From Streptomyces leeuwenhoekii (lineage in GTDB: Bacteria > Actinomycetota > Actinomycetes > Streptomycetales > Streptomycetaceae): a stretch of DNA of 64,000 nucleotides. The stretch is from positions 7,330,001-7,394,000 of the forward strand of contig NZ_LN831790.1 in the NCBI RefSeq assembly GCF_001013905.1, given 5' to 3'. A model generated the notes under the pieces. That model made no database searches, had not been told where the DNA came from, and was given only the letters and a program-made list of their open reading frames with translations. The position numbers were made by a program, and so were the translations under genes. Below, piece after piece: positions 23,412 to 33,277 of this stretch (its first letter is position 1; each line of letters begins with the position of its first letter).

Positions 23412-26291
23412 ATGGGGGGTTGGGGAACCTTGCGTCACTTCAGAGGGGGAAGAGCTCGCGGAGGCGGCCGCAGACGGCGGCTGAGCGGTATAGCGGGTGC
23501 GGCGGCGCTGACGGGCGTCGCCGCACTCGTCGTTCCGGCGGTGCCAGCGGGTGCCGCGACCGGAACGGAGGCGCCACCGCCCAGTCCGGGGCAGGTGGTC
23601 CCCGGACAGCGGACCGAGACACCGGCCCTGGTCCGGGGCATCCGGGAACAGGCACCCGACGCGGGCAGCGCGGCGGGCGCGGCCCGCGCTTACCTGGAGG
23701 CGGAAGAGGGGCGGTACCGGATCGCGCACGCCGAACGCGACCTCGTGCCCGCCGGGACCACCGCCTCGGGGGCCCGGGAGGCCGTACGGCTCCAGCAGCG
23801 GCACCACGGTGTGCCCGTCCTGGGCGGCCAGTACATCGTCCGCATGGAGAACAAGGGCGGCGAGCGGGTCGTCACCGGCACCTCCGGCAAGTACTTCACC
23901 GGGCTGACCACCGGTACGACCGCCGAGGTCGGGGAGGAACTCGCCGTCGAACGAGCCGTGGACCGGGTCCTGGCCGATCTGGGCGCCGAGAACTTCGCGA
24001 CGGCGCCGCCCGAGGGCGAGGAGGAGCAGCTGCCGCTCCAGGGCATCGCCCGCGGCCTCGTCGTACTGCCCATGGGAACGGGTGTCCTGACCCAGCACGT
24101 CACCGTGCGCGGCACCGACCCCGCCGACGGCGAGCCCGTGCTGCGAGAGGTGTACGTCGACGCCCGCGCCGGCTACCCGGTCCTCGGCTACAGCGGCATC
24201 AAGACGTTCCGGGCGCCGGCCGCGGCCTCCGGGCAGCCCGCGCCGGAGGCGACCGCGCAGCGTGCCACCGCCGTGCTGGAGACGGGCAGCGGCGTCCGGC
24301 TCGACGGCACGTCCGTCGGCCTGGACGTGTCCCGCGACGAGGAGCGCGGCCTGTACGTGCTGCGGGACCGCACCCGCATACCGGACGACGACTACGCCGA
24401 CCGGGCCCTGACGACCTGGGACGCCCGCGGCCTGAACGTCGGAGACGTGAGCGGGCAGTGGCCCGAGGGGGTCCGTGAATTCGGCTCGCCCACCCCGGAG
24501 TTCGGCGCCGAGGCCACCGAAGCGGGAGCCGTCGACGCGCACTGGGCCGCCGCCCGGGTCTACGACTACTACCGGGACAAGCACGGCCGCAACAGCCTCG
24601 ACGGCCGCGGCATGAGCATCGACTCCCTGGTGGGTGTCACCGAGTTCGGCCAGCCCTACGTCAACGCCTTCTGGGACGGGCGGAAGATGGTGTACGGCAC
24701 CGGCGACGCGGAGTACCGGCCGCTGTCCGCGGCCCTGGACGTCGTCGGCCACGAGATGACGCACGGCGTGATCGAGCACTCGGCGAACCTCGTCTACGCG
24801 GGCCAGTCCGGTGCCCTGAACGAGGCCATCGCCGACTACTTCGGCAACGCCGTCGAGACGGACGTGCTGGGCATCCCGGTGACGGACCCCGACTCCGGCC
24901 TCCTCGGCGAGCGGCTCTGCCGCACGAAGTCCCCCCGCGAGTGCGCCCTGCGCGATCTGAACGACGGGCGGACCACCACCAAGTCCTTCCTCGGCCTGGA
25001 CTTCCTCAACGACAACGGCGGGGTCCACCTGAACTCCACCATCTTCGGCGGCGCGCTGTGGGACGCCCGCGAGGAACTGGGCGCGGACCTCGCCGACGAG
25101 GTCGTCTACAGGGCGCTGACCGAATACCTCACACCCCTGGACGGCTTCACCGAGGGACGGGCCGCCGTACTCGCCGCCGCCCAGGACCTCGGGGTCGCCG
25201 GGGACGGGCTGAAGGCGCTGCGCCGTGCCTTCACCGCCCACGGCATCGTGCCCGGCTGGGAACTGGCCCTCGGCGTCGACTCCGAGCCGCTCCTGGACCG
25301 GATCAACACGACCGGCACGGGCCTGGGAGCGGGCGGCGGCTGGTGGGCGGCGTCGAAGTCGAACGAGGACGGCTCGGAACCGTACTCCGTCTGGGCCGGG
25401 CGCGCCGACGGCAAGGGGCAGCTCAAGCTGATGAGCCCCAACGACGGCCGCTACCACGTCAACCCCGCCACCGACGGCACGACGGTGGTGTGGCAGGCGT
25501 ACAGCCCGGGCGCCGTCGAGATCCTGGCCCGGCCGCTCGCGGGCGGTCCCGTGAAGAAGCTGTGGGCAGGCCGCAGCGGCGGCAGCGTGACGGACGTCGA
25601 CGGCGACCTCGTCGCCTTCAGCTACGCGAACGTCGGCGGGCGCTCGGGCGTGGCCTATCTCAGCCTGAAGAACCCGGCGGACGTCAGCACCGTCGGCGGA
25701 GGCACCTACCGCCGGGCGTACTCGCCCTCGGTCGACGACGGCAAGATCGCCTACCAGGAGTGGCGGAGGGTGGCGCTGGCGGCCCGCGCCGTGTACGAGT
25801 GGAGGACGCTCGTGGTCGATGCCGCCACCGGTGAGACCACGGTGGTCCACGAGGCCCCGAGCACCACGAGTCACGGCCCGACCGCCCTCGACGGCGCCCG
25901 TGTCTTCTGGCTCGCCGAGCGGGACACGGGCGAGAACGGGACGGCCTTGTTCCGCGCCCCGCTCGACGGCTCCGGCGTGGTGGAACTCGCCCCGGAGGCC
26001 GGGTGGGGCCCGCTGCGGGTCTACGACCTGACCGCGTCCGAGGACAGTGTGACGGTCGCCGCCTACGACCCCGACGCTCCCCTCGACAACGAGACGACCC
26101 CCAAGCTCCACCAGTTCGAGGCCGCCGGCACCCCCGGCGCGCAGGGCACCTACAAGGGCCGCGTCTCCTGCAACCGCGGCGGCCAGACCCACCCCGCGGC
26201 CGTCGGCGGCAGCCAGGTGGTGTGGCTGGACGCGACGACGGGCACCACCGACGTGGTGACCCGCGTCCGGCCGACGGGCAGGTGCGGCTGA
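23412..26291 (+). CDS. Secreted thermolysin-type (M4) metalloprotease with C-terminal extension
   Basis: A 959-residue exported prepro-protease. The signal region is very basic and then hydrophobic. A propeptide with FTP/PepSY-like segments occupies about residues 60-330. The catalytic domain has VVGHEMTHGVIEH (HEXXH, His447), GALNEAIADYFG with the third zinc ligand Glu, and DNGGVHLNSTIF with the transition-state His. After about residue 620 come some 340 residues of repeated beta-strand patterns (TTVVWQAYSP, DGDLVAFSY, GKIAYQEW, GARVFWLAE, SQVVWLDA) that look like a TolB-type beta-propeller, unusual for M4 enzymes. ATG 23412 is used; TTG 23430 is an alternative. It presumably degrades extracellular protein. 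Confidence 0.9.
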   Translation: MGGWGTLRHFRGGRARGGGRRRRLSGIAGAAALTGVAALVVPAVPAGAATGTEAPPPSPGQVVPGQRTETPALVRGIREQAPDAGSAAGAARAYLEAEEGRYRIAHAERDLVPAGTTASGAREAVRLQQRHHGVPVLGGQYIVRMENKGGERVVTGTSGKYFTGLTTGTTAEVGEELAVERAVDRVLADLGAENFATAPPEGEEEQLPLQGIARGLVVLPMGTGVLTQHVTVRGTDPADGEPVLREVYVDARAGYPVLGYSGIKTFRAPAAASGQPAPEATAQRATAVLETGSGVRLDGTSVGLDVSRDEERGLYVLRDRTRIPDDDYADRALTTWDARGLNVGDVSGQWPEGVREFGSPTPEFGAEATEAGAVDAHWAAARVYDYYRDKHGRNSLDGRGMSIDSLVGVTEFGQPYVNAFWDGRKMVYGTGDAEYRPLSAALDVVGHEMTHGVIEHSANLVYAGQSGALNEAIADYFGNAVETDVLGIPVTDPDSGLLGERLCRTKSPRECALRDLNDGRTTTKSFLGLDFLNDNGGVHLNSTIFGGALWDAREELGADLADEVVYRALTEYLTPLDGFTEGRAAVLAAAQDLGVAGDGLKALRRAFTAHGIVPGWELALGVDSEPLLDRINTTGTGLGAGGGWWAASKSNEDGSEPYSVWAGRADGKGQLKLMSPNDGRYHVNPATDGTTVVWQAYSPGAVEILARPLAGGPVKKLWAGRSGGSVTDVDGDLVAFSYANVGGRSGVAYLSLKNPADVSTVGGGTYRRAYSPSVDDGKIAYQEWRRVALAARAVYEWRTLVVDAATGETTVVHEAPSTTSHGPTALDGARVFWLAERDTGENGTALFRAPLDGSGVVELAPEAGWGPLRVYDLTASEDSVTVAAYDPDAPLDNETTPKLHQFEAAGTPGAQGTYKGRVSCNRGGQTHPAAVGGSQVVWLDATTGTTDVVTRVRPTGRCG

Positions 26292-26642
26292 CCTGATCCA
26301 GCCGGGTGCGGGGAGCCTCGTCACGGCAGGTGACCCGCGCCCGGCCGGAGGACCGGGCCGCCGAACCCGTTAGCGGCACGGCCCTCCTGGGAGGGCACCC
26401 GGGGCCGGTGTCCCGCCCGCCGTGGCACGCGCCGGGTGAACGGGACAGGCGCGAGGTCCCGGGGCCCGCCGGGTTCCGGACGGCTCCCGTGGGCGGGACG
26501 GGGTCCCGGCGAACGCGTCGCCGAGCGGGCGCACCTGTGCGCAGTCCTGGCCGTGTCGGACCGGACGCCGAACGGATGCGCTACATTTTGCTTGCCGCGA
26601 CCGCGATCTTTCACACGCCTCATGCCTGGAGCCGGCGAACAC
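26292..26642. other. Intergenic region upstream of the DUF350 gene
   Basis: About 350 GC-rich bases with no supported gene. The last 75 bases (from about 26570) are less GC-rich and end in GGAG before ATG 26643; the promoter of the membrane-protein gene is probably here. No clear terminator for the protease gene was seen. Confidence 0.4.
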
Positions 26643-27065
26643 ATGACCGACATCGTTGACGGACTGGGGCGGGCCGCCGCTTACGGCGCCCTGGGCCTCG
26701 TTCTGCTGGTCCTCGGAATCGTCCTGGTCGATGTGCTGACCCCGGGCAAACTAGGCCGGCAGATATGGGAACAGCGCAACCGCAACGCAGCCCTGGTCCT
26801 GAGTTCCGCACTGCTCGGCATCGGCGGCATCGTCTTCACCTCGATCTGGACGACGTACGAGGACTTCGGCAAGGGGTTGGCGTCGACCGCGGCCTTCGGA
26901 GTGCTGGGCCTGGTGATGATGGCGGTGGCCTTCCTCGTGGTGGACCTGATCACACCTGGGCGCCTGGGCGCGACACTCGTCGACCCGGAGCCTCACCCGG
27001 CGGTGTGGGTGACCGCGTGCTGCAACCTCGCCGTGTCCGCGGTCGTCGCCGCCTCCATCGCCTGA
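26643..27065 (+). CDS. DUF350-family membrane protein
   Basis: A 140-residue protein with four hydrophobic segments arranged as two similar halves (GLVLLVLGIVLVDVLTPGKL and LVMMAVAFLVVDLITPGRL are the matching stretches). This internal duplication and the repeated VD-TPG motif are characteristic of DUF350 proteins, small inner-membrane proteins of unknown function. ATG 26643 has GGAG about ten bases upstream. It is a single-gene unit; no neighbour hints at its role. Confidence 0.75.
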   Translation: MTDIVDGLGRAAAYGALGLVLLVLGIVLVDVLTPGKLGRQIWEQRNRNAALVLSSALLGIGGIVFTSIWTTYEDFGKGLASTAAFGVLGLVMMAVAFLVVDLITPGRLGATLVDPEPHPAVWVTACCNLAVSAVVAASIA

Positions 27066-27292
27066 CCTCCTGCACCCGTCCCCACTGGCAGGCGGTGCCG
27101 CCCGAGCCGTGCCGGCCACCAGCCGTGCACGCCGGCCCGCCCTGCGGTCGTCCTCTCCGCCGTGTCCTGCCCGGGCGGCGCGTCCGGCCGACGACCACGG
27201 CACCGGAACCCGCCCGTGGCCCTGCTGCGCTCGCGCGTGACCCGCACGCAGGCGCTCCGGCATGGGACCGCCGACGTGCGAGCCACGGTCTC

Positions 27293-27589
27293 TCAGGGGG
27301 CGTCGACGCGGTGCACCGTGACCAGGTCGGCGAGCCCGGAGATGCTCAGGACGGGGGCGAGCAGCGAGGAGGCGATGACCTCGATGCGATCGCTGTGACT
27401 GAACAGCACGCTGAGGCCGGCGCTGTCGAGGTACTCGACGGCGGTGAGGTCGACGACGACAGGGCCGTCGGTGGTCTCGATGGCCGTGGCGAAGGCGTCG
27501 GTGTTGCTCATGTCGATCTCCCCGACAACCGTCAGAAGAGTGGCGCCGTCAGACCTTCGGCTGGGGGTCAGGCTCAGGGGAGTAGTCAT
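27293..27589 (-). CDS. STAS-domain anti-sigma-factor antagonist
   Basis: A 98-residue single STAS domain. The phosphorylation loop reads VEYLDSAGLSVLF, with the Ser expected in RsbV/SpoIIAA-type antagonists. Such proteins release a sigma factor by binding its RsbW-type anti-sigma partner and are turned on by dephosphorylation. Its ATG overlaps the stop of the large kinase/phosphatase gene by one base (TGATG), so the two are made together. The phosphatase and ATPase domains of that protein are its most likely partners. Confidence 0.88.
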   Translation of the reverse strand: MTTPLSLTPSRRSDGATLLTVVGEIDMSNTDAFATAIETTDGPVVVDLTAVEYLDSAGLSVLFSHSDRIEVIASSLLAPVLSISGLADLVTVHRVDAP

Positions 27590-30500
27590 CAGGCGATCCT
27601 CGCGTGCATGTCGACGGTGGTGCCGGCAGGGCCAGGGGTGATAGTGACGTTCTGCATCAGGGCCCGCATGAGTGTCATGCCGCGGCCGCGGTGCCCGTTC
27701 CGGTCGGGCTGCGGCGTCTTCCACCTGCCGGTGTCCGCGATGGTCAGACGCAAGTCGTCGACGAATGCCTCGGCCCGCAGATGCACGGTGTCCCCAGGGG
27801 TGTCGCGGTGGCCGTGCTCGATGGCGTTGGCACAGGCTTCTCCGGCGGCGACGAGGACGTTCTGCACCATCTGGGGCGGAAGCTGACACTGGTTCAGCCA
27901 ACTGCGCAGCGTCTGGCGGACGTGCGCGAGCTGGGACGACTCCGCCCGGAACGCCATCTCCAGAGGAGCCGGGTGCCGGTAGAGCAACAGGGCGACGTCG
28001 TCGTCATAGCCGCCGACGGGTGCCAGACGCGTCATGACCTCGGTGGCGAGATCGTCCACCGTCGCCTCACGGCCGGCCTGGACGGCCTCGCTCGCCTGGT
28101 CTATGCCTGCGGTCAGGGGGCGGCGCCGCCGTTCCACCAGACCATCGGTGTAGAGCAGGAGCGTGGCGCGCGCGGGCACCGTACAGCTGCCCTCGGGGCG
28201 GGGCCTGCCGGGCTGGACCGCCAGCGGGACCGAACGTCCTTCCTCGAGCAGGCTGGTGGTGCCGTCGGGGTGGGTGAGGATGCCCGGTGGGTGCCCCGCG
28301 CTGGAGTAGATCAGGTGCCCCGTGCCAGGGTCGAGGACCCCGCAGAAGACCGTGGTGCACTTGGCGCCGGGAACGTCGGCGGCGAAACGGTCCAGGGCCA
28401 TGAGGGTATGGGCGGGGCTCGGGTCCTGCAGCAGCAGGGCGCGGCAGGCACTGCGCAGTTGCCCCATGACCGTCGCGGCCTGCAGGCCGCGACCGACACA
28501 GTCCCCGACGACGATGCCGATGCGTCCGTCCGGCAGCGTGACCGTGTCGTACCAGTCCCCTCCGACTTCCAGCGGGCGGGTGGCGGGCTCGTAGCGGACC
28601 GCGAAGCCGTCGGGAAGGTCGGACGGGCCGAGGATGGCCCGTTGCAGGGCGATGGCCGTCTCCCGCTGCTGGTCGATCTGGTCGGCACGGGCCAGGCCCT
28701 GGGCGAGTTGCCCGACCAGGAGGGACAGCAACAGCTGGTCCTCACCGGTGAAGGGCCGACGGACGCCCAGGTCGAGCCACACCACCATGGGCCCCCGAGG
28801 GTGGCTGGTGGCGATGGCCACCCCGCTGCCGTCGTCGATCGGGGTGAGCAGCGGCTCGTCGAGCCAGTCGAGCAGCCGCTTGCGACGCGCGGCGGGCAGG
28901 TCCTCCCAGCGCACACCGTCCTCGGTCGCGGTCACGAGCGGTTCCCGGCCGCCGTCCGCCACCACGGCCACGACCCGCCGGGCGCGCCACAGGTTCTTCA
29001 ACTCTGCCAGCGCTCCCGCCAGCGCCTCGGGCAGGCTGGTGGCCTGGGTGAGCCGCATGCCCAAGGACGCCTGGGCGTCCTTGCGCTGGATCGCGTAGTG
29101 CTCGGCGGTGACGTCCCGCAGGGTGCCGACGGTGACCCGCTTGCCGGTGTCGGGGTCCTGCGCCTCGTTGAAGGTGGCGTGCACCCACAACCGGTGCCCG
29201 TCACGGTGGGTGAGCGGGATCGTGTAGGAGCCCCGGGAGTGGTTCAGCAGATGTGCGAAGACGTCGGCGACCTCGCGGTGTGCCTCCGGGTCCTCGTCGC
29301 CGTCCGGCCACCAGGGGTGGATCGGCCGGTAGGGCAGGCCCTCGGGGCCGTACCCGAGGATGTCGGTGAAGGCGGTGTTGATCTCGACGACCGCGCCGTC
29401 CTCGTCGCAGACGAAGAACGCTTCCTGGAGGGAGTCGACGAGGGCGGTACGCCAGCGTGCCTGATGGTTGCGCAGGCGGGCCAGCTCCACATTGGCCCTG
29501 ACCCGTGCGAGCAGCTCGGCGGCGGCGAAGGGCTTGACGAGGTAGTCGTCCGCGCCGGCCTGCAGGCCCTCGATGGACGCCTCCTCTCCCGCCCGCGCGG
29601 ACAGCAGCAGTACCGGCACCGAGGCGGTGCGGGAGTCGGAACGCAGCGCCGCGACCAGTTCCAGGCCGTCCATGCCCGGCATCATGACGTCGCTGATCAC
29701 CAGATCGGGTCCGTCCGCGCGGATGGCGCGCCAGGCCGCCCGGCCGTCGTCGACGGTCTCGACGTCGTAGCCTGCGGCGCGCAGGATGCGCGACAGGTAG
29801 TCGCGCATGTCGGCGTTGTCGTCGGCGACGAGGATGCGCGTCGGGGCGACCGGACGGGCGGCGTAGTCCGACGCCTTCCTGTCACCCGGCGCCTCCGTGG
29901 CGCCCGTGGCGCCCGCGCCGGGCAGCCACCGCAGTGCTTCCTGCAGATACGGCTCGGCGGCGACGGAGACGCCGCGGCCGTCGTCGGCGTCCGCGAGCGC
30001 GTCGGCGGGAAGATGGGCGGACCCGAAGGGCACGCGGACGGTGAAGCGGGTGCCCTTGCCCTCGACACTGTCGGCGGTGATGGTGCCGCCGTGCAGCCCG
30101 ACCAGCTCCTTGACCAGGGCCAGCCCGATCCCACTGCCCTCGTGCGAACGAGACCGGGCGTTCTCGATGCGGTGGAACCGCTGGAACAGCCTGGGCATCT
30201 CCTCGGCCGGCACACCGACGCCGGTGTCCGCTACGGTGACCACCGCGTGAGGGCCGTCGGCGCGCACGGCGACTCGGATCGACCCCTCGAAAGTGAACTT
30301 CAGGGCGTTGCTGAGCAGATTCAGCACCACCTTTTCCCACATGCCGCGGTCGACGTACACCTGCTGTCCCAGCGGTGGGCACGTGATGTCGAAGTCCAGT
30401 CCCGCCCGGTTCACAGCCGACCGGAACACGCTGGCCAGCTCGGCGGTGACCGTGGCCAGGTCGACCGGCTCGTAGCGGGCCTGCATACGGCCGGCCTCGA

Positions 30501-31749
30501 TACGGGAGAAGTCCAGCAGCGAGTTGACCAGTTTGCCCAGCCGCAAGCCGTTGCGGTGGATGGCGTCCAGTTCCTCGCGCACCCGGGGATCGGCGGACGC
30601 CAGCCGGGTGCGGAGTTCCTCCACCGGTCCCAGGATGAGGGTCAGCGGCGTGCGGAACTCATGGCTGATGTTGGAGAAGAAGGTGGTCTTGGCACGGTCC
30701 AGTTCGGCCAGTTCTTCGGCCCGCCGCTCCTGTGCCTCGTAACTGCGGGCGCTGGCGATGCCCGCCGCGAGATGGCCGGCCACCAGTTCCACGAAGCCCC
30801 GGTAGCCGTCGTCCAGCATCCGGTAGCGGTTCAGCCCCGCCACGAGGAAGCCGTAGGGATCGCTGCCCCGCTGCAGCAGCGGAACGACCAGCGCCTGTGT
30901 GGGCGGCTCGGGCCAGTCACCGGCCGGGAGCCGGGCGAAGCGCGGGCCGTCGAGAGGCACCAGCACGGACTCGCCGTGGGCGAGGGCCGATACGGGCCAC
31001 ACCGTGTCGTCTCCGTCGGCCGGCAGTCCGGCGGGGGCGGCCGGGTGCCCGGCGGGTACGGCGGTGGAGCTCGCCAGACGGGCGGAACCGTCGGGTTGCA
31101 ACAGGTACGTCAGGGTGAAGGGCAGATCCCGCCCGTTCCGGCCGAGCTGCTGGGCCGCGAAGGTCAGCACCTCCTGCTCGGTGCGGACGACACTGGGGTC
31201 GGAGCCCAGATCACGCAGCGTCGTCATGCGCCGCTCGCCGATCACCCGCTCCGTTTCCTCGCTGACCACGCACAGCATGCCGACGACCGCTCCGGCGTCG
31301 TCGCGCAACGGGCTGTAGGAGAAGGTGTGGTAGGTCTCCTCGACGTATCCCGAACGCTCGAGGAACAGCAGCAGTCCCTCGTCCCAGGTCGCCTTCCCCG
31401 TGCTGATCACCCGGTCGATCCGGGGACCGATGTCACCCCAGATCTCCGCCCACACCTGGCTGGCCGGGCGGCCCAGTGCCCAGGGGTACTTGCGCCCCAG
31501 GGTGTCCCTCCGGTAGGCGGCGTTGCAGAAGAACGTCAGGTCGGGCCCCCACGCCATCCACATGGAGAAGCGGGACGACAGCAGGATGCTCACCGCCGTC
31601 TGCAGGCTCTGCGGCCACTGAGCCGGCGGCCCCAGCGGAGTCGACGCCCAGTCGACCCTGGCCAGATCCCGGCCGACCTCCTCGTCGGCGGCGAAGACCT
31701 CCGTCCAGTCCGCCCCGTTCCCGTGGCCGGCGTCTTGCGAACGCGTCAC
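27589..31749 (-). CDS. Giant hybrid sensor: kinase, receiver, SpoIIE phosphatase and RsbW-type ATPase
   Basis: A 1386-residue soluble signalling protein with, in order: a PAS-like domain (about 30-175), GAF (190-360), histidine kinase HisKA with His in FFSNISHEFRTPL, its HATPase (NLLSNALKF; GSGIGLALVKELVG), a receiver domain with phospho-acceptor Asp in LVISDVMMPGMDG and Lys in YLVKPF, a second PAS, a second GAF, a PP2C/SpoIIE phosphatase (VGGDWYDT, VVGDCVGRGL, YSSAGHPPG, LLYTDGLVE, DDDVALLL) and a C-terminal anti-sigma-type ATPase (AAGEACANAIEHGH; GRGMTLMRAL). It could sense a signal, phosphorylate its own receiver and set the phosphorylation of the STAS protein encoded next. GTG 31749 follows GAGAGGG. 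Confidence 0.9.
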   Translation of the reverse strand: MTRSQDAGHGNGADWTEVFAADEEVGRDLARVDWASTPLGPPAQWPQSLQTAVSILLSSRFSMWMAWGPDLTFFCNAAYRRDTLGRKYPWALGRPASQVWAEIWGDIGPRIDRVISTGKATWDEGLLLFLERSGYVEETYHTFSYSPLRDDAGAVVGMLCVVSEETERVIGERRMTTLRDLGSDPSVVRTEQEVLTFAAQQLGRNGRDLPFTLTYLLQPDGSARLASSTAVPAGHPAAPAGLPADGDDTVWPVSALAHGESVLVPLDGPRFARLPAGDWPEPPTQALVVPLLQRGSDPYGFLVAGLNRYRMLDDGYRGFVELVAGHLAAGIASARSYEAQERRAEELAELDRAKTTFFSNISHEFRTPLTLILGPVEELRTRLASADPRVREELDAIHRNGLRLGKLVNSLLDFSRIEAGRMQARYEPVDLATVTAELASVFRSAVNRAGLDFDITCPPLGQQVYVDRGMWEKVVLNLLSNALKFTFEGSIRVAVRADGPHAVVTVADTGVGVPAEEMPRLFQRFHRIENARSRSHEGSGIGLALVKELVGLHGGTITADSVEGKGTRFTVRVPFGSAHLPADALADADDGRGVSVAAEPYLQEALRWLPGAGATGATEAPGDRKASDYAARPVAPTRILVADDNADMRDYLSRILRAAGYDVETVDDGRAAWRAIRADGPDLVISDVMMPGMDGLELVAALRSDSRTASVPVLLLSARAGEEASIEGLQAGADDYLVKPFAAAELLARVRANVELARLRNHQARWRTALVDSLQEAFFVCDEDGAVVEINTAFTDILGYGPEGLPYRPIHPWWPDGDEDPEAHREVADVFAHLLNHSRGSYTIPLTHRDGHRLWVHATFNEAQDPDTGKRVTVGTLRDVTAEHYAIQRKDAQASLGMRLTQATSLPEALAGALAELKNLWRARRVVAVVADGGREPLVTATEDGVRWEDLPAARRKRLLDWLDEPLLTPIDDGSGVAIATSHPRGPMVVWLDLGVRRPFTGEDQLLLSLLVGQLAQGLARADQIDQQRETAIALQRAILGPSDLPDGFAVRYEPATRPLEVGGDWYDTVTLPDGRIGIVVGDCVGRGLQAATVMGQLRSACRALLLQDPSPAHTLMALDRFAADVPGAKCTTVFCGVLDPGTGHLIYSSAGHPPGILTHPDGTTSLLEEGRSVPLAVQPGRPRPEGSCTVPARATLLLYTDGLVERRRRPLTAGIDQASEAVQAGREATVDDLATEVMTRLAPVGGYDDDVALLLYRHPAPLEMAFRAESSQLAHVRQTLRSWLNQCQLPPQMVQNVLVAAGEACANAIEHGHRDTPGDTVHLRAEAFVDDLRLTIADTGRWKTPQPDRNGHRGRGMTLMRALMQNVTITPGPAGTTVDMHARIA

Positions 31750-31921
31750 TGCACACCCTCTCGCTCGGCACCCGCCCCGCCACGCGGCCGCCGTTCCCGT
31801 CCGTGCAGGCCGGCACGCGGACCCCGGCCGAGGGCGATGGTGGCCGCCCTGCCGGTGGCCGACGTCACCGGCACCGATGGCTTCGTAGGATAAGGCAGTC
31901 GGCATCGGGCATCTGACCTGG

Positions 31922-33277
31922 GTGGCCTTCACGTCGGACACGGAGGAACAGGGATTGAGAGCGACGGCGAGTCCCGCGCAGGATTCCGCGGCACGCCCGG
32001 CCGACGAGGAGGCCCGCTTGGCGGCGGTGCGCCGGTACCAGATCCTGGACACCCCGCCCGACGGCGCGTTCGACAGGATCGCGGCCCTGGCCGCCCGCAT
32101 CTTCGAGGTACCCATGGCCACGGTGGCGATCGTGGACACCGACCGGGTGTGGTTCAAGGCGACCCACGGCCTCGGCGGCATGGCACAGGTCGGCCGTGAG
32201 CCGGGGCTGTGCGCCTCGGCCATCCTGCACGGTGAGCCCTACGTCGTCACGGACGCGGTCGCCGACGGGCGGGCCCTGGCCAACCCGCTCGTCCAGGGCG
32301 AGCTGGGCATCCGGTTCTACGCCGCCGCCCCGATCACGACCTCCGACGGGCAGCGCCTGGGCACCGTGAACGTTCTGGACACCCGCCCGCGCCGGCCGAC
32401 CGAGGCCCAGCTCGACGCGCTTCAGGACCTGGCCGCGCTGGTCATGGACGAGCTCGAACTGCGCCTGTCGGCCATACGCACCGTCACCGCCGAGCGTGAC
32501 CGGCGCGCCGAGGCCGAACATCTGGCCCGCACGCTGCAGCGCACACTGCTGCCCCCGGCGCTGCCCCTGGTCCCCGGACTGCGCACCGCGGCGGCGTACC
32601 ACACGGCCACCGCACAGGAGGTGGGCGGTGACTTCTACGACCTCTTCCCGCTCAACGACGGCCGCTGGGCCTTCTTCCTGGGGGACGTGTGCGGGAAGGG
32701 CGCCGACGCCGCCGCGCTGACCTCACTGACGCGTTACACCCTGCGGGCCGCCGCCATCTACGACCCGGATCCCTGCGCGGCCCTGGCCAATCTCGACACC
32801 GTCCTCAAAGGTGAGTACCAGGGCAGCAGTCCCCGCTACTGCACGGCGGTGTTCGGGGTGCTCACGCCCCTGCTCGACGGTTCGTTCGACATCACCCTGG
32901 CCGGGGGAGGGCACCCGCCCGCCCTGGCCGTGCGCGCGGACGGCGCGATCCACCCCCTCTCCACCGCCGGGGGCCAGCTGATCGGCATGCTTCCCCGTCC
33001 GCGGTTCGTGCAGACCACCACCCGGCTGTTCCCCGGTGACGGACTGCTGCTGTACACCGACGGCCTGACCGAAGCCCGCACACCGGAAGGCACCATGCTG
33101 GGTGAGGAGAACCTGATCCGGCACCTGGCGGCCGCCGCCGTACGCACGGCGGACGACCTGCTGGAGACCGTCGAAGTGCTCTTGAAACGCTTGGGCGAGG
33201 GAGTCAGCGACGACACCGCATTGCTCGCCCTGTCCGTACCCGCAGACTCCGACAACCGTACTCAGGAGAACCGGTGA
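31922..33277 (+). CDS. GAF-SpoIIE (PP2C) serine phosphatase
   Basis: A 451-residue protein: an N-terminal GAF domain (about 30-185, from EARLAAVRRYQILDTPPD) and a C-terminal SpoIIE/RsbU-type PP2C phosphatase (VGGDFYDLFP, FFLGDVCGKGADA, LAGGGHPPAL, LLLYTDGLTEAR, SDDTALLAL) with the metal-binding Asp residues. It would dephosphorylate a STAS antagonist, most simply the one encoded immediately downstream, whose GTG overlaps this stop codon. Start GTG 31922 is taken as the earliest reasonable start. It is divergent from the giant hybrid sensor across a 172-base spacer. Confidence 0.88.
   Translation: MAFTSDTEEQGLRATASPAQDSAARPADEEARLAAVRRYQILDTPPDGAFDRIAALAARIFEVPMATVAIVDTDRVWFKATHGLGGMAQVGREPGLCASAILHGEPYVVTDAVADGRALANPLVQGELGIRFYAAAPITTSDGQRLGTVNVLDTRPRRPTEAQLDALQDLAALVMDELELRLSAIRTVTAERDRRAEAEHLARTLQRTLLPPALPLVPGLRTAAAYHTATAQEVGGDFYDLFPLNDGRWAFFLGDVCGKGADAAALTSLTRYTLRAAAIYDPDPCAALANLDTVLKGEYQGSSPRYCTAVFGVLTPLLDGSFDITLAGGGHPPALAVRADGAIHPLSTAGGQLIGMLPRPRFVQTTTRLFPGDGLLLYTDGLTEARTPEGTMLGEENLIRHLAAAAVRTADDLLETVEVLLKRLGEGVSDDTALLALSVPADSDNRTQENR

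Noticed and set aside
11911..26590. The shared string CTACATTTT upstream of the TetR gene (11911) and the DUF350 gene (26581)
   Set aside because: Nine matching bases at two promoters are within chance expectation and no flanking similarity was seen.
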